From contig JAUIIG010000002.1 in assembly GCA_030431875.1 (NCBI GenBank), positions 43,826-107,825 of the forward strand: a stretch of 64,000 bases of DNA, read 5' to 3'. This document shows, piece after piece, positions 25,692 through 34,200 of this stretch. This DNA is from Alphaproteobacteria bacterium. GTDB lineage: Bacteria > Pseudomonadota > Alphaproteobacteria > Sphingomonadales > Sphingomonadaceae. Both the position numbers and the translations under genes were made by a program. Each line of letters opens with the position of its first letter. Positions within the stretch are counted from its first letter, which is position 1. The notes under the pieces are model-generated. The model was not told the DNA's origin. It saw only the letters and a program-made list of their open reading frames with translations, and searched no databases.

Positions 25692-26951
25692 ATGGCGACT
25701 GCCGCATCTCCACTCGACTCCATGCCTCTGGGCAAGCGCGAGCTGATCGTGCTGCTGGCCCTGCTGATGAGCCTCAATGCCCTGGGCATCGATGCCATGC
25801 TGCCTGCGCTGGACGAGATGGCGAGGGACCTTGGCGTGCACGGCGGCAACGAGCAGCAGCTGATCATCGCGGTGTACACGATCATGATGGGCGTCGGCTG
25901 CCTTGTGCCGGGCAGCTATGCCGACCGCTATGGGCGCCGCCCGATCATCTTCCTCGCGCTGATTGCCTTTGCCGTCCTCTCGCTTATCACGGCCATGCTG
26001 CACGACTTCACCACCATGATCGCCTTGCGCGCGATCACGGGCCTGTTGGGCGCGGGCCTGATGGTGGTGCCCATGGCCATCGTGCGCGACCTCTATGAAG
26101 GTGACGCCATGGCGCGCCTGATGAGCACGATTGCCGCTGTCTTCATCTCGGTGCCGGTCTTTGCCCCCAGCATCGGGCAGGCGATCCTGCTGGCGGGCAG
26201 CTGGCGGCTGATCTTCGTCGCCCTGTCCGCAGTGGCCATCGGCGTAGCCTTATGGGTCTACTTCCGCCTGCCGGAGACACTGGCGGAAGAGAACAAGCAG
26301 GAGATCAACCTGCCGGTGATCGCCCGCAACATGACCGTGTCGCTGATAAACCGGCAGTCGGTGGGATATGTCTTCGGGGCTGCGCTCGTGATGGCAGGCG
26401 TGTTCGGTTACGTGAATTCGGGCCAGCAGCTGTACCAGGATGCCTTCGGTGTCAGCGACGCTGCCTTCCCGATCCTGTTCGGTGCGACGGCCGCGATGAT
26501 GAGCTTCACCAACCTCGTCAATTCGCGGATCGTGATGAAGTTCGGTGCGCGGCGGGTCAGCCACGCTGGTGTGATCATGTTCATCTGCGTCAGCGCGGTG
26601 CAAGTCTGGTCCAGCTATGTCCACCCCGGCAATATTGCCTGGTTCCTGCCGCTGATGAGCGTGAACCTTGCCCTGCTCGGCTTCCTCGGTGCCAACTTCG
26701 GCTCGATCGCCATGCAGCCATTCGCCGAGATCGCCGGTTCGGCCAGCTCGGTGCAGACCTTCTTCCGCATGTTCGGCGCGGCCATGGTCGGCACGGCCAT
26801 CGGCCAGGCCTACGACGGCACGCCGATCCCTTTCGCCTGGTCGCTGCTGATCTGTTCGTCCTGTGCGCTGCTGCTGGTGCTTTACAGCGAACGCGGTAAG
26901 CTGTTCCGCAGGCTGAATGTCCCGCCACCCAAGGAGCGCATCGTACCGTGA
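25692..26951 (+). CDS. Bcr/CflA-family drug resistance MFS transporter
   Basis: The 419-residue protein has 12 membrane helices and the Bcr/CflA N-terminal pattern (LIVLLALLMSLNALGIDAMLPALDEMARDL, read here as helix 1). The MFS motif A GSYADRYGRRP follows helix 2 and motif C-like residues lie in helix 5. These proton antiporters export drugs such as bicyclomycin and chloramphenicol, or metabolites. Its stop overlaps the glpD start by 4 bp, an unusual pairing. Start ATG 25692; no strong SD. Confidence 0.85.
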   Translation: MATAASPLDSMPLGKRELIVLLALLMSLNALGIDAMLPALDEMARDLGVHGGNEQQLIIAVYTIMMGVGCLVPGSYADRYGRRPIIFLALIAFAVLSLITAMLHDFTTMIALRAITGLLGAGLMVVPMAIVRDLYEGDAMARLMSTIAAVFISVPVFAPSIGQAILLAGSWRLIFVALSAVAIGVALWVYFRLPETLAEENKQEINLPVIARNMTVSLINRQSVGYVFGAALVMAGVFGYVNSGQQLYQDAFGVSDAAFPILFGATAAMMSFTNLVNSRIVMKFGARRVSHAGVIMFICVSAVQVWSSYVHPGNIAWFLPLMSVNLALLGFLGANFGSIAMQPFAEIAGSASSVQTFFRMFGAAMVGTAIGQAYDGTPIPFAWSLLICSSCALLLVLYSERGKLFRRLNVPPPKERIVP

Positions 26952-28420
26952 GCGATACTTACGACCTCATCGTAATCGGCGGCGGGGTCAACGGCGCGGG
27001 CGTTGCGCGCGATGCTGCGGGGCGCGGGGCCTCGGTCCTGCTGCTGGAAAAGGGCGACCTTGCCAGCGGCACTTCATCGAAGAGCACCAAGCTGGTCCAT
27101 GGCGGGCTGCGCTATCTCGAATACTACGAATTCGCGCTGGTGCGAGAGGCGCTGGGAGAGCGTGAGGTGCTGTGGAAGATCGCCCCGCACATTGTCTGGC
27201 CCATGCGCTTTATCCTGCCCGTCACTGACAAGATGCGGAACCCCGCCGTGCTGCGCGCGGGCCTGTTCCTCTACGATCACATTGGCGGGCACGGGGAGTT
27301 CAAGGGCACCAAGTCGGTCAAGCTGAAGAAGCACCGCGCGGGGACCGCGCTGGAACGGCAGTACAAGCGCGCCTTCGAATATTCGGACGGCTGGGTCGAT
27401 GACGCGCGGCTGGTCGTGCTCAACGCTATCGACGCGCGTGAACGCGGTGCTGACATCCGCCCGCGCACCGAAGTGCACGGCGCGCACCGCGATGGCGGGG
27501 ATTGGGTGGTCGAGACATCGGACGGGACCTTCCGCGGCCGCGCGCTCGTGAACGCTGCTGGCCCGGCTGCCGATGACGTGGCCAAGCTGGCCGGCGAGAA
27601 GCCGCAATACGGCATTCGCCGCGTGCGCGGATCGCACATCGTGGTGCCCAAGCTGTTCGACCACGACTGTGCCTATATCCTGCAACAACCCGATACGCGC
27701 ATCTGCTTTGCCATTCCGTGGGAAGGCGAGTTCACGCTGGTTGGCACCACCGATGCCGACCACAAGGGCTCACTCGACAATCCGCAGGCAAGCGATGACG
27801 AGGTGCGCTACCTGCTCGACGCGGTGAACCGCTATTTCGAGCACGACGTGACCCAGGCCGACGTGTTGCACACCTATGCCGGGGTGCGCGCGCTGGTGGA
27901 CCTCGGCGAGGGCCGTCCGGAGGCCGCCACACGTGGCTACCGACTGGCGCTGAGCGAGGAAAACGAAGGCGCGCCGCTGCTGGGCATCTACGGCGGCAAG
28001 ATCACCTCCTACCGCCATGTCGCAGAAGAGACCGTTGACCTGCTCGCCAAGCGCATGCCTGTCTTCAAGGGAGAGCACTGGACCGCGAAAGAGGCGCTGC
28101 CCGGCGGTGATTTCGACCACCGCGCGCAGCACCACCTGATCAATGTCCTCGCCGAGGAATATCCCTTCCTCTCCGAACGCGACGCGCTGAGAATTGGTCG
28201 GGCTTACGGCACCCGCGCGGTCGATTGGCTGGGCGATGCCAAGTCGTGGGATGACCTTGGGCAGAACTTTGGCGGCGGGCTGAGCCAGGCCGAGGTGGAC
28301 TACCTTCGCAAAGCCGAATGGGCCGAGACGGTGGACGACGTGCTCTGGCGACGCACCAAGCTTGGCATGCACCTGAGCGAGGCCGAGCAGACGGCTGTGA
28401 AAGCCTACATGGGCGATTGA
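26948..28420 (+). CDS. glpD: Aerobic glycerol-3-phosphate dehydrogenase
   Basis: This 490-residue flavoenzyme has the N-terminal FAD motif VIGGGVNGAGVARDAAGRG, the family signature SSKSTKLVHGGLRYLE and a C-terminal GlpD cap. It oxidises glycerol-3-phosphate to DHAP at the membrane and feeds the quinone pool. The GTG start overlaps the stop of the transporter (GTGA), so they are co-translated. The product, DHAP, links it functionally to the dhaKL-aldolase operon 17 kb away, though not genetically. No glpK or glpF is present. Confidence 0.93.
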   Translation: MSDTYDLIVIGGGVNGAGVARDAAGRGASVLLLEKGDLASGTSSKSTKLVHGGLRYLEYYEFALVREALGEREVLWKIAPHIVWPMRFILPVTDKMRNPAVLRAGLFLYDHIGGHGEFKGTKSVKLKKHRAGTALERQYKRAFEYSDGWVDDARLVVLNAIDARERGADIRPRTEVHGAHRDGGDWVVETSDGTFRGRALVNAAGPAADDVAKLAGEKPQYGIRRVRGSHIVVPKLFDHDCAYILQQPDTRICFAIPWEGEFTLVGTTDADHKGSLDNPQASDDEVRYLLDAVNRYFEHDVTQADVLHTYAGVRALVDLGEGRPEAATRGYRLALSEENEGAPLLGIYGGKITSYRHVAEETVDLLAKRMPVFKGEHWTAKEALPGGDFDHRAQHHLINVLAEEYPFLSERDALRIGRAYGTRAVDWLGDAKSWDDLGQNFGGGLSQAEVDYLRKAEWAETVDDVLWRRTKLGMHLSEAEQTAVKAYMGD

Positions 28421-28430
28421 TACCCAGTTC

Positions 28431-28508
28431 GTCCTGAGCTTGTCGAAGGACTGCTTTTCTTTGCGACCATTGCTAAAGTGAAAGACAGCCCTTCGACAGG
28501 CTCAGGGC
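28431..28508. repeat. Inverted CCTTCGACAGGCTCAGG-type intergenic repeat
   Basis: Arms of about 18 bp, CCTGAGCTTGTCGAAGG (28433-28449) and CCTTCGACAGGCTCAGG (28490-28506), are complementary except for one base and enclose about 40 bp. They lie in the 95-bp gap between the convergent glpD and carboxylase genes. This element recurs between genes in many sphingomonad genomes. It may end transcription in both directions. Confidence 0.7.
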
Positions 28509-28515
28509 ATACGGA

Positions 28516-30483
28516 TCAAGTGTCGGATGCCTCAACCCGCGCCAGCAGCGCCTCGACCTGCACCTGCGCGCCTTCACTGGCGGAAAGCTCCGCCACCACC
28601 CCGTCGAACGGCGCCGTGAGCGCGTGTTCCATCTTCATCGCCTCCAGCACCAGCAGTCGCTGGCCAGCGGTGACGCTGTCACCCTCCGCCACATCGACCG
28701 CGATCACCTTGCCCGGCATGGGCGCGATGATGTCGCCGTCGTGGGCAGCGCCCTGACCTGATCCGCGCTCTCTCGCAAAGCTGATCTCGTGCGCGGAGCC
28801 ATGTTCAAAAACGACAATTTCGCCGTCCGGCTGCACCTCTGCCCAGTCCCCGTGGGTCGTCGGCAGATGCGTGACATCGTCAAAATTGCTTTGGCCGTTG
28901 ATCGCGACATCATATCCGCCATCATCCCCTCGCGGGGCAAATTCAAAGCGGGTGGCTTCGCCATCTATCAGGGCGGTGATCTTTGCCGGTGCGGGCTCTG
29001 CATTCAGCCGGAAGCCAAAAAGCCCCTCTGGCGATACCAGCGGATTGGCTGAATTCCGGTGCCCTTCAAACTCCTCGATGCGCCAACTTGCAGCAGCAAG
29101 TGCTACGGCCCGCGACGGAGTGGACCGGAGCAGAACTTCGCCCTTTTCGCCAATCAGTCCGGTAGTCAGGTTCGCGCTGCGGAATTCGCTCATCTCAAGC
29201 AAGTTGACGAGGAATGCTGCATTCGTGCGCACCGGATAAACCTCCACGCCAGAGCACAGCTCGATCATCTCATCGACAGCTTCGTCACGGCTAGTCCCAT
29301 GCACGATCAACTTGGCGATCATTGGATCGTAGAAAGGAGAGATTTCACTGCCCGCTTGAACGCCTGTTTCGATCCGACCTTCAGGCCCGAGATCGAAATG
29401 CTCCAGCCGCCCCGTGCTCGGCAAGAAACCCTTCGCTGGATCCTCCGCATAGAGCCGCGCTTCCATCGCCCAGCCGTTGATCGAAAGCTCGTCCTGCTTC
29501 AGCGGGATCGGCTCGCCGCTGGCCACGCGCAGCTGCCATTCGACCAGGTCGACGCCGGTGATCTCTTCGGTGACGGGATGCTCCACCTGCAGGCGGGTGT
29601 TCATCTCCATGAAGAAGATGCGGTCGGCGCGCAGGCCTTCGCTGGCGTCGGCGATGAATTCGATCGTGCCTGCGCCCTCGTAGTCGACCGCCTTGGCCGC
29701 GCGCACTGCCGCTGCGCAGATCGCTTCGCGGGTTTCGGCGTCCATGCCGGGGGCGGGGGCTTCCTCGATCACCTTCTGGTGGCGGCGTTGCAGCGAGCAG
29801 TCGCGTTCGAACAGGTGGACCACGTTCCCGTGGCTGTCGCCGAACACCTGCACCTCGATATGACGAGGCGAGTTAATCCATTTTTCGAGCAGGACCTCGT
29901 CGTTGGAAAAGCTCGACTTAGCTTCACGTTTGCAGCTTTCCAGAGCGGACTCAAAGTCCTGTTCTGAATCGACTTTTCGCATGCCCTTACCGCCGCCGCC
30001 GGCGACTGCCTTGATTAAGACGGGATAACCAATCTTGTTAGCCTCGTCGGCGAGGCGGGCCGGCGACTGGTCCTCGCCCTCATAACCCGGAGTCACCGGC
30101 ACGCCCGCTGCGCGCATCAGCTTCTTGGCGGCATCCTTCAGGCCCATGGCCTCGATGGATTCAGGCTTGGGGCCAACCCAGATCAGGCTCGCTTCAATCA
30201 CCGCGCGGGCGAAGGCGGCGTTCTCCGACAGGAAGCCGTAGCCGGGGTGGATCGCCTCTGCGCCCGTCGCCTTGGCCGCAGCGATGATCTTTTCGCCGAC
30301 GAGGTAGCTTTCGGCGGCGGGCGAAGGGCCGATGAGCACCGCCTCGTCAGCCTGCCGAACGTGCAGGGCCTTGGCGTCGGCATCCGAATAGACGGCGACC
30401 GTCGCCACGCCCATCGCGCGGGCGGTACGGATAATGCGGCAGGCGATCTCGCCGCGGTTGGCTATCAGGAGTTTGGCGATCAT
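28516..30483 (-). CDS. Acetyl/propionyl-CoA carboxylase alpha subunit (biotin carboxylase + biotin carrier)
   Basis: The 655-residue protein has a biotin carboxylase domain (IAKLLIANRGEIACRI, ATP-grasp with GGGGKGMRKV, then EMNTRLQVEHPVTEEI, about residues 1-450). A linker (BT) domain follows, then a C-terminal carrier domain with the biotinylated lysine in EAMKMEH (about K617). The single-chain BC-BCCP layout is that of propionyl-, methylcrotonyl- or geranyl-CoA carboxylases, not of the housekeeping acetyl-CoA enzyme. The carboxyltransferase partner is not in this window, so the acyl-CoA is undetermined; PccA is the most likely. ATG 30483 overlaps the upstream stop (ATGA). Confidence 0.85.
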   Translation of the reverse strand: MIAKLLIANRGEIACRIIRTARAMGVATVAVYSDADAKALHVRQADEAVLIGPSPAAESYLVGEKIIAAAKATGAEAIHPGYGFLSENAAFARAVIEASLIWVGPKPESIEAMGLKDAAKKLMRAAGVPVTPGYEGEDQSPARLADEANKIGYPVLIKAVAGGGGKGMRKVDSEQDFESALESCKREAKSSFSNDEVLLEKWINSPRHIEVQVFGDSHGNVVHLFERDCSLQRRHQKVIEEAPAPGMDAETREAICAAAVRAAKAVDYEGAGTIEFIADASEGLRADRIFFMEMNTRLQVEHPVTEEITGVDLVEWQLRVASGEPIPLKQDELSINGWAMEARLYAEDPAKGFLPSTGRLEHFDLGPEGRIETGVQAGSEISPFYDPMIAKLIVHGTSRDEAVDEMIELCSGVEVYPVRTNAAFLVNLLEMSEFRSANLTTGLIGEKGEVLLRSTPSRAVALAAASWRIEEFEGHRNSANPLVSPEGLFGFRLNAEPAPAKITALIDGEATRFEFAPRGDDGGYDVAINGQSNFDDVTHLPTTHGDWAEVQPDGEIVVFEHGSAHEISFARERGSGQGAAHDGDIIAPMPGKVIAVDVAEGDSVTAGQRLLVLEAMKMEHALTAPFDGVVAELSASEGAQVQVEALLARVEASDT

Positions 30484-30968
30484 GGCGCTAGCGGGCAGCC
30501 TTCTTCGAGGTGGGAATAGGTGATGGTGGCAATCTTCCAATCGTCGTCAATGCGCAGCAGGGTGAAGATATCGACGCCGCAATGGCTCACTTCGCCGTCC
30601 ACCAGCAAGTCGTAATAGGCCCAGACCATCGCCACCGGTCCGTCCACGTTGACCCAGGGATCGTAAAGGGGTTCGCTAAGGTCGGCCTGGCTACCCGCGA
30701 GCGATCCAATCACGCTGTCGAGATCGGTCAGGGCGACCCGGTCCGGACCGTCGCGTTCCTCGACCATGGCAAGGAAGCCGGGCTCGGTGACAAGCGCGCG
30801 CATGGCGTCAGCGTCCTTGGTTTCCAGCCCCGCCATAAATGCATTGACCGTCGCGAGAACCCGATCCTCTTCGTGGACTTCGGGCGCAGGTGCCTCCTGC
30901 GCGTACCCGGCCCGAGGAGCGGCGGCCAGCAACAGCGCGGCAAACAGGGCAACAATGGCGGCTCTCAT
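30480..30968 (-). CDS. Exported NTF2-like/SnoaL-type protein
   Basis: This 162-residue protein has a Sec signal (AAIVALFAALLLAAAPRAGYAQ) and an alpha+beta cone domain. It contains AFMAGLETKDADAMRALVTEP and a late VDIFTLLRIDDDWKIATITYSH, typical of NTF2-like lumazine/DUF4440 proteins. These bind small hydrophobic ligands or act as enzymes; the function here is unknown. GGAGGAGAG precedes ATG 30968. It lies between crtB (54 bp upstream) and the carboxylase (4-bp overlap), so both may be read with the carotenoid operon. Confidence 0.75.
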   Translation of the reverse strand: MRAAIVALFAALLLAAAPRAGYAQEAPAPEVHEEDRVLATVNAFMAGLETKDADAMRALVTEPGFLAMVEERDGPDRVALTDLDSVIGSLAGSQADLSEPLYDPWVNVDGPVAMVWAYYDLLVDGEVSHCGVDIFTLLRIDDDWKIATITYSHLEEGCPLAP

Positions 30969-31022
30969 GGCAGGTCTCTCCTCCTCCCGACGGATGCCTG
31001 CGAGTGGTTGCAATTGCAACCT

Positions 31023-32126
31023 TCAGTCCTCTTTCCGGCGCACGCCCTCGTCGCGGATCGGGGTGTTGGGCACGCCCGCTGCCGGTCCGGCCATGCGCGC
31101 CATCACCATCAGCTTGCCGCGGTTCCATTCGGGCGTGACCTGCGGTTCGTAGGAGCCGGTCACGGTCTCGCGCAGGGCCTTGGCGACGAACCACAGCTTT
31201 TCCCCCGCGCTGGTGTGGACGCGGTGGTCCCAGGCGAATTCGGCTTGTTGCACCACTTCCTCGCCGATCGCGCCGTAGATGTTGGCGGCAGAGAGGATGG
31301 CCCAGCGCTGGCGGAAGCGCAGGCGGCCCGCGCCGATCCGAGCGGCGGCATCGTGCACCTCCGCCAGTTTCACCAGCCGTGCGGCCATCTTTACCAGCGA
31401 CTTGCGGTGCTGCGGCTTCATGTGCTGGCCCGGTGGGATGTCGAATTCGGCGAGCCATTCCTGCGGCAGGTAGCAGCGTCCTGCGGCGTCATCTTCCCAG
31501 ATATCGCGGGCGATATTGTTGAGCTGGAAGGCAAGGCCGAGGTCGCAGGCGCGATCCAGCGTGTCGTGCGCGTCGCTGGGCACGCCCATTACCTTGGCCA
31601 TCATCACGCCCACGGCCCCGGCGACGTGATAGCAATAGCGCATCAGGTCGCCCTCGGTGCGCGGGAACCAGCCCGCCGCATCGAGTGCGAAACCGTCGAT
31701 CACGTCGTCGCACATCTCGCGGGTGATGCCGCATTCATTGGCGACAAGGCCCAGCGCGTCGAAGGCGATCTCGGCGGTCGGCTGTCCGTCTAGCGCGCGG
31801 TGGGTGAGAATGCGAATGGCTTCGACCCGGTCTTCTGCCGTGGCCTTGGTCAGGTTGAGCTCCCCGCCATGGTCTTGTCCGTCGGCAATGTCGTCACACC
31901 GGCGGCACCAGGCATAGAGCAGGTGCGCGCGTTCGCGCGTGGCCTTGTCGAACAGCATGGAGGCAACGGCGAAGCTCTTCGAGCCCTTCTCGATGCTTTC
32001 ACGCGCCCGTTTGACCAAGGCATGGCGCGGCCTGCCGCCGCCCAGCTGGCGCGGGGTGGAGCGGACGAACTGGCTGGCGACCAGCGGGCGCGGCTTGATC
32101 CGCTTCAGCTGGTTCTTCGATGCCAT
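31023..32126 (-). CDS. crtB: Phytoene synthase
   Basis: The 367-residue protein has both aspartate-rich motifs of trans-isoprenyl head-to-head synthases: DDIAD (78-82) and NNIARDIWED, plus GLAFQL and YLPQEW. It joins two geranylgeranyl diphosphates to phytoene, the first committed carotenoid step. An N-terminal basic extension of about 40 residues and a C-terminal tail are longer than in compact CrtB. Its ATG overlaps the LOG-family stop (TAATG). crtE is not in the window. Confidence 0.92.
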   Translation of the reverse strand: MASKNQLKRIKPRPLVASQFVRSTPRQLGGGRPRHALVKRARESIEKGSKSFAVASMLFDKATRERAHLLYAWCRRCDDIADGQDHGGELNLTKATAEDRVEAIRILTHRALDGQPTAEIAFDALGLVANECGITREMCDDVIDGFALDAAGWFPRTEGDLMRYCYHVAGAVGVMMAKVMGVPSDAHDTLDRACDLGLAFQLNNIARDIWEDDAAGRCYLPQEWLAEFDIPPGQHMKPQHRKSLVKMAARLVKLAEVHDAAARIGAGRLRFRQRWAILSAANIYGAIGEEVVQQAEFAWDHRVHTSAGEKLWFVAKALRETVTGSYEPQVTPEWNRGKLMVMARMAGPAAGVPNTPIRDEGVRRKED

Positions 32127-32707
32127 TACAGGTCGTCCACGCTCATCTGTACGATGGTCTTGATCGGGGTGTAGTCGGCCATGCGGGTAAGCAGCGCCTC
32201 AAGCGTGTCCTCGACGATCATGATGCCCTGGTGCATCTCGCGCACGAAGCCGACCTTGGCCATGTGGGCGTTGAATTCCACCAGCCCGTCGTAATAGCCG
32301 AAGGCGTTGAGCAGGCCGACCGGGCTCTGGTGATAGCCCAGCTGCGCCCAGCTGATGGCTTCCCACAGCTCGTCCATCGTGCCCACGCCGCCCGGCAGGG
32401 TGACGAAACCATCGGACAGGTCGGTGAACAGCTGCTTGCGCTGGTGCATGGTCTGGACGACGTGCAGCTCGGTGCAGTCGAGGTTGGCGACTTCCATGTC
32501 CTTCAGCGCCTGCGGGATGATGCCGATCACCTCGCCGCCCGCTTCCAGCGCCCCATTGGCGACAGCGCCCATCAGTCCGGCCTTGCCGCCGCCATAGACG
32601 ACGCCGATGCCACGCTTGGCCAGCACTTCGCCGGTCTCGCGGGCAAGGGCGAGGTAGCGCGGATCCTCTGGCGAGGCGGAGCCACAGTAGACAGCGAGGC
32701 GTTTCAC
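32126..32707 (-). CDS. LOG-family protein (TIGR00730; cytokinin riboside 5'-monophosphate phosphoribohydrolase-like)
   Basis: This 193-residue Rossmann protein has the LOG signature PGGVGTMDELWE and the preceding VYGGGKAGLMG. The family releases bases from nucleoside 5'-monophosphates and was long misnamed lysine decarboxylase. It is embedded between crtI and crtB with overlaps at both ends (4 and 1 bp), so it is produced with the carotenoid enzymes. No catalytic link to carotenoids is known; the embedding could be for shared regulation or nucleotide housekeeping. Confidence 0.9.
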   Translation of the reverse strand: MKRLAVYCGSASPEDPRYLALARETGEVLAKRGIGVVYGGGKAGLMGAVANGALEAGGEVIGIIPQALKDMEVANLDCTELHVVQTMHQRKQLFTDLSDGFVTLPGGVGTMDELWEAISWAQLGYHQSPVGLLNAFGYYDGLVEFNAHMAKVGFVREMHQGIMIVEDTLEALLTRMADYTPIKTIVQMSVDDL

Positions 32708-34200
32708 GAACTCAAATCTCCAATCATCAGTCCCGCCGTGGCCTTGGCGCTGCCAACCACGCCGGGAATGCCAGCCCCCGGATGGGTGCCCGCGCCGACG
32801 AGGTAGAAGTTGTCGATCACGTCATCGCGGTTGTGTCCGCGGAACCATGCACTCTGAGTGAGCACCGGTTCAAGACTGAAAGCACTGCCGAGGTGTGCGT
32901 TCAGGTCCTGCCCGAAGTCCTTGGGCGTATAGTGGAAACTTGTGACGATGCGGTCGTGGATGTCGGGGATCAGCCGCCGTCCGACCTCGTCGAGCACGCG
33001 CTTTTCCAGTTCCGGCCCCACCTGGTCCCAGTCGACCGGCATCTTGCCCATGTGGGCCACCGGCACGAGCGCGTAGAAGGTGCTCTTGCCGTCGGGTGCC
33101 ATGCTCGGGTCGGTCACTGTCGGGTGGTGCAGGTAGATCGAGAAATCCTTAGGCAGGATGCCGCGATCATAAATGTCTTCCAACAGGCCTTTGTAGCGCG
33201 GGCCGAACAGGATCATGTGGTGCGGGATGCCCGGCCACGAGCCTTCGATGCCGAAATGCACGACGAATAGCGAGGGCGAGAATTTCTTCTTTTTCAGCGC
33301 CTTGGCATAGTCCTTGCCGCGCTGGTTGTCGCCCAGCAGGTCGCGGTAGGAGTGCATGATATCGGCATTGCTGGCGACGGCATCGAACTTGCCTGACCAG
33401 CCGCTCTTGGTGTGCACGGCCTTGGCCCGCTTGCCTTCGGTCTCCACGCGGGTGACGCCGTCGCCCAGCCGCATGGTACCGCCCAGCCGTTCGAAATGGC
33501 GGACCATGCCGGCGATCAGGCGGTTGGTGCCGCCGCGCGTCCACCACACGCCGCCGTCCTTCTCCAGCTTGTGGATCAGCGCGTAGATGCTGGAGGTCTT
33601 CATCGGGTTGCCGCCAACCAGCAGGGTGTGGAAGCTCAATGCCTCGCGCAGCTTCTCGTTGCGGACGTACTTGGACACCATCGAATAGACCGAGCGCCAG
33701 GCCTGCTTCTTCATCAGCGCGGGCGCGGCCTTGATCATCGACTTGAAGTTGAGGAACGGTACCGTGCCGAGCTTGAGATAGCCTTCCTCGTAGACCCCGG
33801 CGGCGTAGTCGAGGAACTGCTCGTACCCGGCGACGTCGGCGGGCTCAAGCTTCATGATCTCGTTGCGCAGCTGCGCTTCGTCGTTCGAGTAATCGAAGTT
33901 GGTGCCGTCGGGCCAGTTGAGGCGGTAGAACGGCATGACCGGCATCAGCTCGAGGTCTTCGTCCATGTCGTGCCCGGTCAGCTCCCAAAGTTCGCGCAGG
34001 CAATCGGGATCGGTCACCACGGTGGGCCCGGCATCGAAAGTGAAGCCGTCCTGCTGCCAGAAATAGGCGCGGCCACCGGGCTTGTCGCGGCTTTCGACCA
34101 CGGTGGTGGCGATACCGGCGCTTTGCAGGCGGATGGCGAGCGCCATGCCGCCGAAACCGGCGCCGATCACGCAGGCGGTACGGCCTTCGGGAGAACTCAT
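32704..34200 (-). CDS. crtI: Phytoene desaturase
   Basis: The 498-residue flavoprotein has the N-terminal dinucleotide fold VIGAGFGGMALAIRLQSAG, the amine-oxidase-like GGRAYFWQQDGFTFDAGPTV region and the C-terminal bacterial CrtI signature NFYLVGAGTHPGAGIPGV. It converts phytoene to lycopene (or neurosporene) at the membrane. Start and end each overlap neighbours by 4 bp (crtY, LOG), so it is strongly coupled in the operon. Confidence 0.94.
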   Translation of the reverse strand: MSSPEGRTACVIGAGFGGMALAIRLQSAGIATTVVESRDKPGGRAYFWQQDGFTFDAGPTVVTDPDCLRELWELTGHDMDEDLELMPVMPFYRLNWPDGTNFDYSNDEAQLRNEIMKLEPADVAGYEQFLDYAAGVYEEGYLKLGTVPFLNFKSMIKAAPALMKKQAWRSVYSMVSKYVRNEKLREALSFHTLLVGGNPMKTSSIYALIHKLEKDGGVWWTRGGTNRLIAGMVRHFERLGGTMRLGDGVTRVETEGKRAKAVHTKSGWSGKFDAVASNADIMHSYRDLLGDNQRGKDYAKALKKKKFSPSLFVVHFGIEGSWPGIPHHMILFGPRYKGLLEDIYDRGILPKDFSIYLHHPTVTDPSMAPDGKSTFYALVPVAHMGKMPVDWDQVGPELEKRVLDEVGRRLIPDIHDRIVTSFHYTPKDFGQDLNAHLGSAFSLEPVLTQSAWFRGHNRDDVIDNFYLVGAGTHPGAGIPGVVGSAKATAGLMIGDLSS

